DNA from: Maricaulis sp.
Lineage (GTDB): Bacteria > Pseudomonadota > Alphaproteobacteria > Caulobacterales > Maricaulaceae
DNA length: 64,000 bases
Reading direction: 5' to 3'
Assembly (NCBI RefSeq): GCF_030149515.1
Contig: NZ_JASBRI010000003.1
Coordinates: 62,001-126,000 of the forward strand
A model generated the notes under the pieces. It saw only the letters and a program-made list of their open reading frames with translations. It made no database searches and was not told the DNA's origin. Of this stretch, positions 44,679 through 53,396 are shown one piece after another (position 1 is the first letter of the stretch; each line of letters begins with the position of its first letter). The position numbers and the translations under genes were made by a program.

Positions 44679-45767
44679 CTAGTCCTTGTCTTCCATGGAC
44701 AGGTTCAGATAGCGCAGCACCGTCTGCGCCTTTTCCACCGACAGGCTGTCATAGACCTTGCGTGCCTGTACAAACGGATCGCTGTCCTCGGACCGCCCGA
44801 GCCCCTGCCAGATGTGGACGAAAGACGGCCATTTGAGCCCGGTTGCCTTGCACAGGATCGCCAGCGGTTCGCCAGCCATGTCGTCGAGCATCCGCAGGAC
44901 GAGACGCCGGTCGACGGCGGCCAGGACAGCGATTTCGGAGACGATTTCGGGCCGCGCCCCGTCTCTGGCCATCGCCTTGCAGGCCCCCTCCAGGGATCCG
45001 AAGGGGCTGGCTTCGGCGGCATCGCGATTGCGCTGCCGCCGGTCGATATAGCGCAGCACCCGCGCGACCATCGGATCGGACCAGTCCTCGGCGGCTGCCA
45101 TTGGAAAGATGTCATCCGAGGCTTCCCGCAGAATGGTGCGATCAACGGCGAAGCGCTCGAGGATCTGGAAACGGTCGACATGTTCACAACCCCAGAACAG
45201 GCGGAAGGCCTGGGCCGGGCGGAACTCGTCCCGCCGGATCAGCAGCGCCGGATAGCTTGGCTCCTCCATCGCGGCACCGACGAGATGATCGAGGGTCGGT
45301 GTCGCGAGCGTGGCGGTCTTGTTGCGCAGCAGGCGTTCGACGACCGGCGTCTCGCCATAGGCGGCCAGCGCCGCCGACACGGTTTCCGACAGGTTCTCGC
45401 GCCGCGCGATGGTCAAACGGTGTTGCAGCGTGCCGGCACTGACGATTTCCAGCATGTCGAAATCGGTCAGCGCGGTACAGGTCTCCAGGATGGGTGCGGC
45501 CACTTCGAACTCGTCGCTCGCCAGCGTGCGCAACAGGCGGTGCGGCGCATCGACAAGGCCGGCCAGGCGCTGGGCGCAACGCTTTCTGAGGTCGATATCG
45601 CTGGCGCGGATTACATCGTAGAGCAGGTCGCCGACGATCCAGCGCTCACGCGGCGTGATCCGGCTGGACGGCAGGCCCACAATATCCGCCAGACGCCGCG
45701 CCAGGACGGCGCGTGTCCTGGGCGTGGCGGCGGGTTCGGTCAGATCGAGCGGCTGGGCATCGGCCAT
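44679..45767 (-). CDS. DUF2336 domain-containing protein, second copy
   Basis: A 362-residue helical protein, more diverged than the copy at 21323-22405 but with the same order of motifs: LADIVGLPSSRITPRERWIVGDLLYDVI, LVDAPHRLLRTLASDEFEVAAPILE, and the C-terminal RDGARPEIVSEIAVLAAVDRRLVLRMLDDMAGEPLAILCKATGLKWPSF and SLSVEKAQTVLRYLNL. Function unknown. It lies between the Mrp operon and the divergent nfeD gene. Confidence 0.82.
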   Translation of the reverse strand: MADAQPLDLTEPAATPRTRAVLARRLADIVGLPSSRITPRERWIVGDLLYDVIRASDIDLRKRCAQRLAGLVDAPHRLLRTLASDEFEVAAPILETCTALTDFDMLEIVSAGTLQHRLTIARRENLSETVSAALAAYGETPVVERLLRNKTATLATPTLDHLVGAAMEEPSYPALLIRRDEFRPAQAFRLFWGCEHVDRFQILERFAVDRTILREASDDIFPMAAAEDWSDPMVARVLRYIDRRQRNRDAAEASPFGSLEGACKAMARDGARPEIVSEIAVLAAVDRRLVLRMLDDMAGEPLAILCKATGLKWPSFVHIWQGLGRSEDSDPFVQARKVYDSLSVEKAQTVLRYLNLSMEDKD

Positions 45768-45877
45768 GCAAACGAATCCCGGGCTTCAGGTCATGCGCCA
45801 GAATGCCGCGCGTGCGTTAACGAATAGTGCCCCATCACGCCTTTCGCAGCCACGGGATGAAGGCTACAAATCTATGC

Positions 45878-47314
45878 ATGAGCCGTTTCGCGACCCTCGG
45901 CGGGCGCGCCGGCCCGGGACGCCTGCAGATGCAGGCTCTGGCCGCTGCGCTCTTCCTGGCCGGTCTCCTGATCGCCGCCCTGGCGGCGGCCCAGGAACCG
46001 GGCGGGGCAAGAACAGCCTATCTCATTGAAATCGATGGCGCGATCGGCCCGGCAACCGCCAGCCACGTCAGCCGCACGCTGGATGAGGCTGCGGACCGGG
46101 GCGGTGCCATCGCGGTGATCCGCATGGACACTCCGGGCGGTCTCGACACCTCGATGCGCGACATCATTCAGGCCATTCTCGCCTCACCCGTGCCCGTTGC
46201 GGTTCACGTCGCCCCCTCCGGATCGAGAGCCGCCAGTGCCGGGACCTATATCCTCTATTCTGCCCACATCGCAGCCATGGCCCCCGGGACGACACTGGGA
46301 GCGGCAACACCCGTTCAGATCGGCGGCGGCAGCCTGCCCTTCGGCGCCCCCCAGGACGAGGGCGACGCGCAGGACAATACCGGGGACGACGCCAGGACCC
46401 CCACCTCGCCCACAGCACCGTCGACCGCGATGGAAGCCAAGGCGGTCAATGATGCCGTCGCCTATATCCGCTCCCTGGCCGATCTGCGCGGCCGCAATGC
46501 CGACTGGGCCGAGCGTGCCGTGCGCGAGGCCGCAAGCCTGCCGGCCGCCGAGGCCGTGGAGGCCAATGTCGCCGACTTCATCGCTGACGATATCGATACC
46601 CTGTTCGCCGCCGCCCACGGTCGCGAGGTCATGGTGGCGGGACGCCCCGTGATCCTGAATATGGAAGGGCTGAGCGTCGAACGGCTGGAGCCGCGCCTTC
46701 GTGAACAGATCCTGTCGGTCATCACCGACCCCAATGTCGCCGTCATCCTGATGATGATCGGCGTCTACGGCCTGTTTTTCGAGTTCCTCAATCCCGGCGC
46801 GCTCTATCCCGGCACGATCGGCGCCATCTGCCTGCTTCTGGGCCTGTATGCCATGGCCGTGCTGCCGGTGACCTATGCGGGCGTGGCGCTGATCCTGCTC
46901 GGCCTGGCCCTGATGATCGCGGAAGCCTTTGCGCCCTCGTTCGGGATACTGGGCATCGGCGGCGTGGCGAGCTTCGTGATCGGTGCCGCCATCCTGATCG
47001 AGCCTGGCACGCCTGGCTTTGAAATCTCCTGGCCGTTGATCGCCGGCACGAGTGCGGCCATGGCGGGCCTGGGCCTCGTCATCGCCCGCGTGACCCTGCG
47101 CTCCTTCAGGCGCCCGGTGAGCACCGGCCGCGAAGAGATGATCGGCGCGCACGGCGTCACCGAGCCGGACTGGTCCGGCACACGCGGTCATGTCTTCGTC
47201 CACGGCGAGCGCTGGCGTGCGGTTTCCCGAACCCCGCTCGTGCCCGGCCAGCCCGTTCGCGTGACCGGCGTCAATGGCCTCACCCTCACCGTAGCCGCGG
47301 AGACATCCCGATGA
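45878..47314 (+). CDS. NfeD family membrane serine protease (ClpP-class)
   Basis: About 478 residues. A signal peptide or membrane anchor (about residues 19-38) precedes a ClpP-like domain with ser-protease features: IRMDTPGGLDTSMRDIIQAIL, HVAPSGSRAASAGTYILYSAH (Ser) and MEAKAVNDAVAYIRSLA (general base Lys). Four to five helices and a C-terminal OB-like NfeD domain follow (GAHGVTEPDWSGTRGHVFVHGERW). This full-length form pairs with stomatin-like proteins and cleaves them. The start is uncertain (45857 and 45929 are possible). It overlaps the slipin gene by four bases. Confidence 0.9.
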   Translation: MSRFATLGGRAGPGRLQMQALAAALFLAGLLIAALAAAQEPGGARTAYLIEIDGAIGPATASHVSRTLDEAADRGGAIAVIRMDTPGGLDTSMRDIIQAILASPVPVAVHVAPSGSRAASAGTYILYSAHIAAMAPGTTLGAATPVQIGGGSLPFGAPQDEGDAQDNTGDDARTPTSPTAPSTAMEAKAVNDAVAYIRSLADLRGRNADWAERAVREAASLPAAEAVEANVADFIADDIDTLFAAAHGREVMVAGRPVILNMEGLSVERLEPRLREQILSVITDPNVAVILMMIGVYGLFFEFLNPGALYPGTIGAICLLLGLYAMAVLPVTYAGVALILLGLALMIAEAFAPSFGILGIGGVASFVIGAAILIEPGTPGFEISWPLIAGTSAAMAGLGLVIARVTLRSFRRPVSTGREEMIGAHGVTEPDWSGTRGHVFVHGERWRAVSRTPLVPGQPVRVTGVNGLTLTVAAETSR

Positions 47315-48105
47315 AGGACCTGATCCCCATGCTGTCCAATCTGACCTTCTACCTGCCGATCATCGTGCTGGGCTTTGTTGTCCTGGCCTCCGCCATCAAG
47401 ATCCTTCGCGAATACGAGCGCGGTGTGATCTTCACCCTCGGGCGCTTCAGCGGCATCGGCGGACCGGGCCTGTTCCTGCTTATCCCCTTCATCCAGCAGA
47501 TGGTGAAAGTGGACTTGCGCGTCATCGTGCTCGACGTACCCAGCCAGGATGTGATCAGTCAGGACAATGTCTCGGTACGCGTGTCCGCCGTCGTCTATTT
47601 CCGTGTCATCGATCCGGAACGCGCCACCATCCAGGTCGAGAATTTCATGCAGGCCACGAGCGAGCTTTCACAAACCACGCTGCGCTCGGTGCTGGGCAAG
47701 CACGATCTCGACGAAATGCTGGCCGAACGCGACAAGCTCAATGCCGACATCCAGGAAATCCTCGACAGCCAGACCGATGCCTGGGGCATCAAGGTCGCCA
47801 ATGTCGAAATCAAGCACGTCGACATCAATGAGAGCATGATCCGCGCAATCGCCCGCCAGGCCGAGGCCGAACGCGAACGGCGCGCCAAGATCATCAATGC
47901 CGAAGGCGAACAGCAGGCCGCCGCCAAGCTGGTCGAAGCCGCGGAAATGCTGGCACGGCAGCCTGAATCCATGCAGTTGCGCTATCTCTCATCGCTCAAC
48001 TTCATCGCCGGGGAAAAGAACTCCACCATCATCTTCCCCTTCCCGATGGAGCTGGGACAGTGGCTGAAGCGCAATGGCGGAAAAGACGGTCCGGGCGAGA
48101 GCTAG
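47311..48105 (+). CDS. Slipin/stomatin-like SPFH protein
   Basis: A 264-residue membrane-anchored SPFH protein. One helix (residues 12-30), then the band-7 domain with REYERGVIFTLGRFSGIGGPGLFLLIP, VDLRVIVLDVPSQDVISQDNVSVRVSAVVYFRV, and the C-terminal oligomerising helix. Bacterial slipins pair with NfeD proteases, and this gene overlaps its NfeD partner by four bases (ATGA), so the two form one membrane quality-control unit. Confidence 0.92.
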   Translation: MKDLIPMLSNLTFYLPIIVLGFVVLASAIKILREYERGVIFTLGRFSGIGGPGLFLLIPFIQQMVKVDLRVIVLDVPSQDVISQDNVSVRVSAVVYFRVIDPERATIQVENFMQATSELSQTTLRSVLGKHDLDEMLAERDKLNADIQEILDSQTDAWGIKVANVEIKHVDINESMIRAIARQAEAERERRAKIINAEGEQQAAAKLVEAAEMLARQPESMQLRYLSSLNFIAGEKNSTIIFPFPMELGQWLKRNGGKDGPGES

Positions 48106-48214
48106 GGCTCGCACGCGAGCTTGCCTGACGCGCACTTCTTGCTAGACAGGATGCCTTGCCAGCGTCCGTGCACAGCGGCGGACAATCCCGGATCCACAAT
48201 GCGCGTCGGTCTCC

Positions 48215-49525
48215 TTGCCCGTTTTTCGTCCCCTCGCCGGTAATCGCAAACTCCGCCTGCCGCCTTTTGGCGCCTATCTGATCCTGGTGGCGGGCTGGTT
48301 CTTCGGCTTCGGGCTGCAGACCACGCTGTTCCCCGGCGTCATCACCTTCACCCTCGGCGAAAGCCCGGAGCGCCTCGGGATCGCCCAGGCCGCGCTGACA
48401 GCACCGATGATGCTGCTCCTGCCCTTCGCCGGCGTGCTGGCGGAGCGCCGGGACCGGCGCGGGATCATTTTCTATTTCTACCTTTTTGCCGGCCTTTCGG
48501 CCGCCACGCTGGGCGGGCTCCTTCTGGCCGACCGCCTGTCCTACTGGGTCATGGTCTCATTCGCCCTGATGATCGGCGTGGCCGGCGGTTTCGTCATGCC
48601 GGCGCGCGACAGCGCCATCAATCCGGTCGTGCGAATTTCCGGCCGCACCCGGCATGGCGGGATCGAATTGCAGCGCGCCGTGGTGATGGCCTCGGCAGTC
48701 CAGTTCGGAGCCCAGATCGCCGGCATGGCGCTGGGCTATATCGCCGCCTATACCGGACCGGGCGCATTGTTCATGGTCCAGGGCCTGGGCCTGACTGTTG
48801 GCGGCCTGTCGGCCGCCCTCCTTCCGCGTCTGGGCTCGAAGCGGAACCGGTCTACAGCTCACCCCCTACACGATCTGGGCGAGGGAGTGAGCGCCGTGTT
48901 CCGCTCGCCGGTCCTGATGCCGATGACGGTGATCATGATCGCCATCGGCATTCTCGTTGTCGGCGGGGCCTTCCTGGTGCTGATCCCGCTCCTGATCCGC
49001 GAAGCCTATGGCGGCGGTTTCCGCGAGATCGCCAGCCTGATGGTCGCTTTCTGGGTCGGCGCCTTCCTGGCCAATATAGCGCTGGCCGTGTTCCGGCAGA
49101 TCGAAAAGCCCGGCCGGGCGCTGATCCTGGCCCAGTGCGTCACCGTGCTCGCCACCGGCGCCTTCGCCCTGCCCCTGCCCTTCTGGTCGCTTTACCTCCT
49201 CGTCTTCATCTGGGGCCTGGGCGCGGGCGTGGCGATTTCGCTGTCACGCTCGGTGGTGCAGGAACAGGCTCCGCCGGACAAACTGGCGCGGGTCATGTCA
49301 GTCTACCAGCTCGGCCTGTTCGGCGGCATGCCCCTGGGCGCCGTCCTGATGGGTTTCATGATCGGCGGGCTCGGCCCGCAATGGTCGGCACTGATCCCGA
49401 TGATCGGCCTCGGACTGGTTCTGGTGATAATCTCTGCAACGACACCCATATTGTCGGTTCGCCGAGGCCAGCCGCACGTGCTCGTTTCGCCGGCCAGGGA
49501 GAATGAGGATGCCGAAACTCAGTGA
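48215..49525 (+). CDS. MFS transporter
   Basis: A 436-residue permease with 12 helices. It begins LPPFGAYLILVAGWFFGFGLQTTLFPGVITFTLGESPERLG, has VLAERRDRRGIIFYF in the first loop, and a second half from FRSPVLMPMTVIMIAIGILVVGG. It resembles the EntS/DUF894 group of exporters, but the substrate is unknown. The likely start is TTG, as no in-frame ATG lies close by and the first hydrophobic helix begins soon after. It overlaps the msrB start region by about 20 bases. Confidence 0.85.
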   Translation: MPVFRPLAGNRKLRLPPFGAYLILVAGWFFGFGLQTTLFPGVITFTLGESPERLGIAQAALTAPMMLLLPFAGVLAERRDRRGIIFYFYLFAGLSAATLGGLLLADRLSYWVMVSFALMIGVAGGFVMPARDSAINPVVRISGRTRHGGIELQRAVVMASAVQFGAQIAGMALGYIAAYTGPGALFMVQGLGLTVGGLSAALLPRLGSKRNRSTAHPLHDLGEGVSAVFRSPVLMPMTVIMIAIGILVVGGAFLVLIPLLIREAYGGGFREIASLMVAFWVGAFLANIALAVFRQIEKPGRALILAQCVTVLATGAFALPLPFWSLYLLVFIWGLGAGVAISLSRSVVQEQAPPDKLARVMSVYQLGLFGGMPLGAVLMGFMIGGLGPQWSALIPMIGLGLVLVIISATTPILSVRRGQPHVLVSPARENEDAETQ

Positions 49526-49916
49526 AGACGAGATCGCCCGGCTAAAGGCCGGGCTGGATCCGCAGACCTATGCCATCGCCTTCGAGGAGGGCACGGAACG
49601 CGCCTTTACCCATCCGCTCAATACGGAAAAGCGCAGCGGAACCTATCACTGCAAGGTCTGCAGCCAGGCCCTCTTCTCTGCCACGCACAAATATGAGTCC
49701 GGCTCGGGCTGGCCGTCCTTTTACGATGTCAGCACTAGCGATGCTGTCGAGACCAGGACCGACTTCAAGCTGAGCGTTCCGCGCACGGAAATCCACTGCG
49801 CCAATTGCGGCGCCCATCTCGGGCACGTATTCCCGGACGGACCGCGGCCGACCGGCCAACGCTATTGCACCAACGGAACCGTGCTGGATTTCCGGCCGGA
49901 GGGGAAAGACGGCTGA
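49509..49916 (+). CDS. msrB: Peptide-methionine (R)-S-oxide reductase MsrB
   Basis: A 135-residue enzyme that repairs oxidised methionine. Two zinc CxxC pairs (YHCKVC and HCANCG), SGSGWPSFYDV, EIHCANCGAHLGHVFPDGP and the catalytic Cys in QRYCTNGTVLDF are all present. An alternative ATG is at 49503; GAGG before 49509 favours the later one. The start overlaps the MFS gene end. Confidence 0.96.
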   Translation: MPKLSEDEIARLKAGLDPQTYAIAFEEGTERAFTHPLNTEKRSGTYHCKVCSQALFSATHKYESGSGWPSFYDVSTSDAVETRTDFKLSVPRTEIHCANCGAHLGHVFPDGPRPTGQRYCTNGTVLDFRPEGKDG

Positions 49917-49941
49917 GGCCGGCAACTAATTGGGGGAGAGT

Positions 49942-52206
49942 ATGAATTCGAACACATTCGCCGGGCGGTTCGGCGTGGGACTGGTCGTCCTTGCCCTTGC
50001 CGCCTGCAGCCAGGAGACGTCCATGACCACCGAGACGACGGCCGCCAGCCAAACCGCCGCCAACTCCGCCCTGATCCTCCGGGCCCAGGGCATCGAACCG
50101 CCGCGCGCAGAGCAGCGGCCGGTCGAGATCGAGCAGCTCGGTATCGTGCGGGTCGACGAGTACCAATGGCTCAAGGACGAGAACTGGCAACAGGTGATGC
50201 GCGAACCGGAAACGCTGGACGCCGATATACGCGCCCACCTTGAGGCGGAGAACGCCTATCTCGACACCGTCATGGCGCCCACGAAAGACCTGCAGGAGCG
50301 GATCTTCCAGGAAATCCGGGGCCGTATAAAGGAAGACGACAGCTCGGTTCCCGAGCGCGACGGCAATTTCGAATATTTCACCCGGTATCGCGAAGGCGGC
50401 CAATATCCCATCTATGCCCGCCGGGCGATTGATCCGGAAACCGGCGAAGGCGCGGGCGAAGAGGAAATCCTGGTCGATGGCGATGCCGAAGCTGCCGATT
50501 TCGACTATCTCGACTTCTCCACCATGGACCACTCGCCGGACCATCGATACGTCGCCTATGGCGTCGATGTCCGCGGTTCCGAGTATTACGAGATCCGCAT
50601 CAAGGAGATCGCCACCGGCGCCATCGTCGCGACACTGACCGATGAAAGCTCGGGCGACTTCACCTGGGCCAATGACAGCGAAACGCTCTACTGGGTCTGG
50701 CGCGACGAAAACGGCCGCTCCAAGCGCGTCTACCGCCAGTCGCGTGATGGCGGTGCCAGCGAGCTGGTCTACGAGGAGCCCGATGACGGCTTCTTCGTCT
50801 CGGTCGGCCTTTCGGACGCACACAACTACGTGGTCATCAGCGCCGGCGGCCACACCTCCAACGAAATTCGCATCCTTGATGCCAACGATCCGGCGGCCGA
50901 GCCCCGGCTGATCGCCGCCCGAGAGGACGGGGTGGAGTACTACCTCACCGAGGCCCGCGACCGCTTCTATTTCCGTACCAATGCGGACGGTGCGGTGGAC
51001 TTCAAGATCGTCTCCGCCCCGCTGGACGATCCGGGCCGGGAGAACTGGGAAGACGTCGTGCCGCACCGGCCCGGCGTGCTCGTGCTGGACTGCATAGGTT
51101 TTGCCGGCTGGCAGGTGCGCATGGAGCGCGAAAATGCCCTGCCCCGCATCGTGGTACACAACTACGAAAGCAGTGAGGAATACGATATCGCCTTCGATGA
51201 GGAAGCGTATTCCCTGGGCATTTCAGCCGGTTATGAATTCGAGACCGACACGCTCCGCTTTTCCTATGAAAGCCCGTCCACGCCGGAAGAGACCTATGAT
51301 TTCAACATGGCCAGCCGCGAGCGCGTACTGCGCAAGCGCCAGGAAGTGCCCTCCGGTCACGATCCCGAGGATTATGTCGTTCGCCGGATCATGGCCCCTG
51401 GCCATGACGGGGTCTCCATCCCCGTCACCATTCTCTATCGTCGCGACACGCCGATCGACGGCACGGCGCCGCTGATACTCTATGGCTACGGCTCCTACGG
51501 CATCACCATTCCGGCGGCCTTCCGGGTGACCCCGCTTTCCCTGGTCGATCGTGGCATGGTCTATGCCGTCGCCCACATCCGGGGCGGAATGGCGAACGGG
51601 TATCAATGGTATCTGGACGGAAAGCTGGACCAGAAGACCAATACTTTCCGGGACTTCGTCTCCGCCGGCGAAGCACTGGCCTCCGAGGGCTATACGTCGC
51701 GCGGCAATATCGTCGCCTATGGCGGCTCGGCCGGGGGGCTGCTGGTGGGGGCGGCGATCAATCTTGCCCCGGACCTCTTCGCCGGCGCCATTGCGGCCGT
51801 GCCCTTCGTGGACGTTCTGAACACGATGTCGGATGCGGAACTGCCCCTCACCCCGCCGGAATGGCCCGAATGGGGCAATCCGCTGGAAAACGAGACGGAT
51901 TACCGCACCATCGAGGCCTACAGCCCCTACGACCAGATCGAGGCAATGGACTATCCCCATGTCCTGGCCACGGGCGGGCTTACCGATCCGCGCGTGACCT
52001 ACTGGGAACCCACGAAATTCGTCGCCCGCCTGCGGGAGACGCGCACGGATGACGGGCTGACACTGCTGAAGATGAATATGGGCGCTGGCCATGGCGGTGC
52101 ATCGGGCCGTTTCGACAGCCTGCGCGAAACCGCGCTCAACTGGGCCTTTGCCCTGATGGTTGTGGGTCTTGCGGACCGTGAAGTCGAGGCCATTGCCGCC
52201 GAATAG
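49942..52206 (+). CDS. Oligopeptidase B-like S9A lipoprotein
   Basis: A 754-residue serine oligopeptidase. It has a lipoprotein signal (GVGLVVLALAACSQ, Cys about residue 22), which would tether it outside the cytoplasm. The S9A order follows: VDEYQWLKDENWQQVMREPETL, a seven-blade propeller, and the hydrolase domain with LILYGYGSYGI, VYAVAHIRGG, catalytic Ser596 in AYGGSAGGLLVGAA, Asp in LTDPRVTYWEP and His in GAGHGGASGRF. Oligopeptidase B cuts after Arg/Lys in short peptides. GGGGGAGAG precedes the ATG. Confidence 0.92.
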   Translation: MNSNTFAGRFGVGLVVLALAACSQETSMTTETTAASQTAANSALILRAQGIEPPRAEQRPVEIEQLGIVRVDEYQWLKDENWQQVMREPETLDADIRAHLEAENAYLDTVMAPTKDLQERIFQEIRGRIKEDDSSVPERDGNFEYFTRYREGGQYPIYARRAIDPETGEGAGEEEILVDGDAEAADFDYLDFSTMDHSPDHRYVAYGVDVRGSEYYEIRIKEIATGAIVATLTDESSGDFTWANDSETLYWVWRDENGRSKRVYRQSRDGGASELVYEEPDDGFFVSVGLSDAHNYVVISAGGHTSNEIRILDANDPAAEPRLIAAREDGVEYYLTEARDRFYFRTNADGAVDFKIVSAPLDDPGRENWEDVVPHRPGVLVLDCIGFAGWQVRMERENALPRIVVHNYESSEEYDIAFDEEAYSLGISAGYEFETDTLRFSYESPSTPEETYDFNMASRERVLRKRQEVPSGHDPEDYVVRRIMAPGHDGVSIPVTILYRRDTPIDGTAPLILYGYGSYGITIPAAFRVTPLSLVDRGMVYAVAHIRGGMANGYQWYLDGKLDQKTNTFRDFVSAGEALASEGYTSRGNIVAYGGSAGGLLVGAAINLAPDLFAGAIAAVPFVDVLNTMSDAELPLTPPEWPEWGNPLENETDYRTIEAYSPYDQIEAMDYPHVLATGGLTDPRVTYWEPTKFVARLRETRTDDGLTLLKMNMGAGHGGASGRFDSLRETALNWAFALMVVGLADREVEAIAAE

Positions 52207-52250
52207 CCGTTCGGGGACAGGTGGATAGCACCTATCCCCGCCTTCCCGGC

Positions 52251-52868
52251 CTAACCGTCCATCGAGTAGACGAGCTGGGTCGTTGCGCCACGGAACATGA
52301 CCGGCTGACCGTCCCGGATCTGCGGATTGTAACGCCAGCGGCTTACCGCGTTCAGCGAAGCGCGTTCGAACGTGCTCGACGTGCAGGAAAGCGTGCGCAC
52401 ATTGGCCGTCGTGCCCTGGGGGGTAATGTCAAAGATCACAGTGCATTGCCCCTCCAGTCCGCGCGATGCGGCGGACGGCGGATAAGCGGGATTGATGCGC
52501 ACGGTCGGCACCGGCGACCGTGCCACCGGAACCAGGCCCGAACCACCTGAGATATCGCGGGTTTCCACGGGCGGCAGGGTCCAGGAGACACCGGCCGGCG
52601 CCCCGTCCACGGCACTCGCCGGCGTATCGGGTCTGGGCAGCGGCGGCGGCGCCTCGACCGGCGGGATTACCTCGATCGGCATGCGCTCGTCCGGAAAGAG
52701 CTCGTCCGGTTCGAAGCGAATCTGGACCGGCGGCAAGTCCTCCACCGGTTCGGGCGCCCATGGCCCGATATCGATGAGATTGTTCATCAAAACGAACAGC
52801 CCGGCGGTCACCGCGGCGGCGACGGGCAGAACGATGGGCGTACGGATGGGATGAAATGTGGCTGTCAT
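52251..52868 (-). CDS. TonB family protein (second copy)
   Basis: A 205-residue energy-transducing protein with an N-terminal transmembrane anchor (about residues 8-28), a Pro/acidic periplasmic spacer (VIPPVEAPPPLPRPD), and a C-terminal TonB domain with NPAYPPSAASRGLEGQCTVIFDITPQG and SRWRYNPQIRDGQPV. Two Cys (GQCTV, LSCTSS) align with those of the TonB at 55055-55672. It sits 0.5 kb downstream of the TPR gene of the Ton operon and has its own upstream region, so it may be expressed separately. Confidence 0.85.
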   Translation of the reverse strand: MTATFHPIRTPIVLPVAAAVTAGLFVLMNNLIDIGPWAPEPVEDLPPVQIRFEPDELFPDERMPIEVIPPVEAPPPLPRPDTPASAVDGAPAGVSWTLPPVETRDISGGSGLVPVARSPVPTVRINPAYPPSAASRGLEGQCTVIFDITPQGTTANVRTLSCTSSTFERASLNAVSRWRYNPQIRDGQPVMFRGATTQLVYSMDG

Positions 52869-53329
52869 ATCTTCAGGCTCCCCACGGGATAAGCCCTGCA
52901 TGGCCCCGGACAGGTCGTCCCCTCTTTCTCAACCCGGCCGGAAGCCCCGGACGCAGTCCTCGCGCACCGGACCGGCCGGAACGGCGGGGCTACAACTCAG
53001 CCATCCGCCGCAGGATCAGTACACACCGGATTGCAGGCGAAGACGGGACCAAACCGGGACGGAATGTGGCTGCAACAGGGTCATTTCAGGATGAACACCA
53101 GTGCGAGCGCGCCTGCCCGCCCGGCCCGGCCGGGCTCCCGGAAATGGTCCGGCATGTACACCTCCCCAAGTCATGACGCGAACTCCCCAGCCTCGGTGCA
53201 TGCCGTCATGATACGGAAAGGTTTGCTTCACAACCGGGTGGGAATTGGGCGCGCAGTAGTCGTGCCTCGCTGCGCTGCGGCGAGGGCGTGAATGGAGCGC
53301 CGCGCTGTGCGCCCCGGACCGACATCGCC
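52869..53329. other. Non-coding interval upstream of the second TonB gene
   Basis: About 460 bases between the TPR gene terminator and the minus-strand TonB start. The left part contains GAGCCTGAAGAT as the TonB leader. No convincing reading frame with coding character is visible on either strand. The stretch around 53264-53300 contains short GC-rich palindromes. It must hold the promoter of the downstream TonB gene. Confidence 0.4.
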
Positions 53330-53367
53330 ACAGCCAAAAGAAAACGCCCCGGCCGAGGCCGGGGCGT
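53330..53367 (-). terminator. Rho-independent terminator of the Ton operon
   Basis: Eleven-base perfect arms ACGCCCCGGCC (53344-53354) and GGCCGGGGCGT (53357-53367), followed on the minus strand by TTTTCTTTTGG. It is 30 bases after the TPR gene stop. Confidence 0.9.
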
Positions 53368-53396
53368 CTCATCTGTCAGCCAAGCTGGAAACCGTC

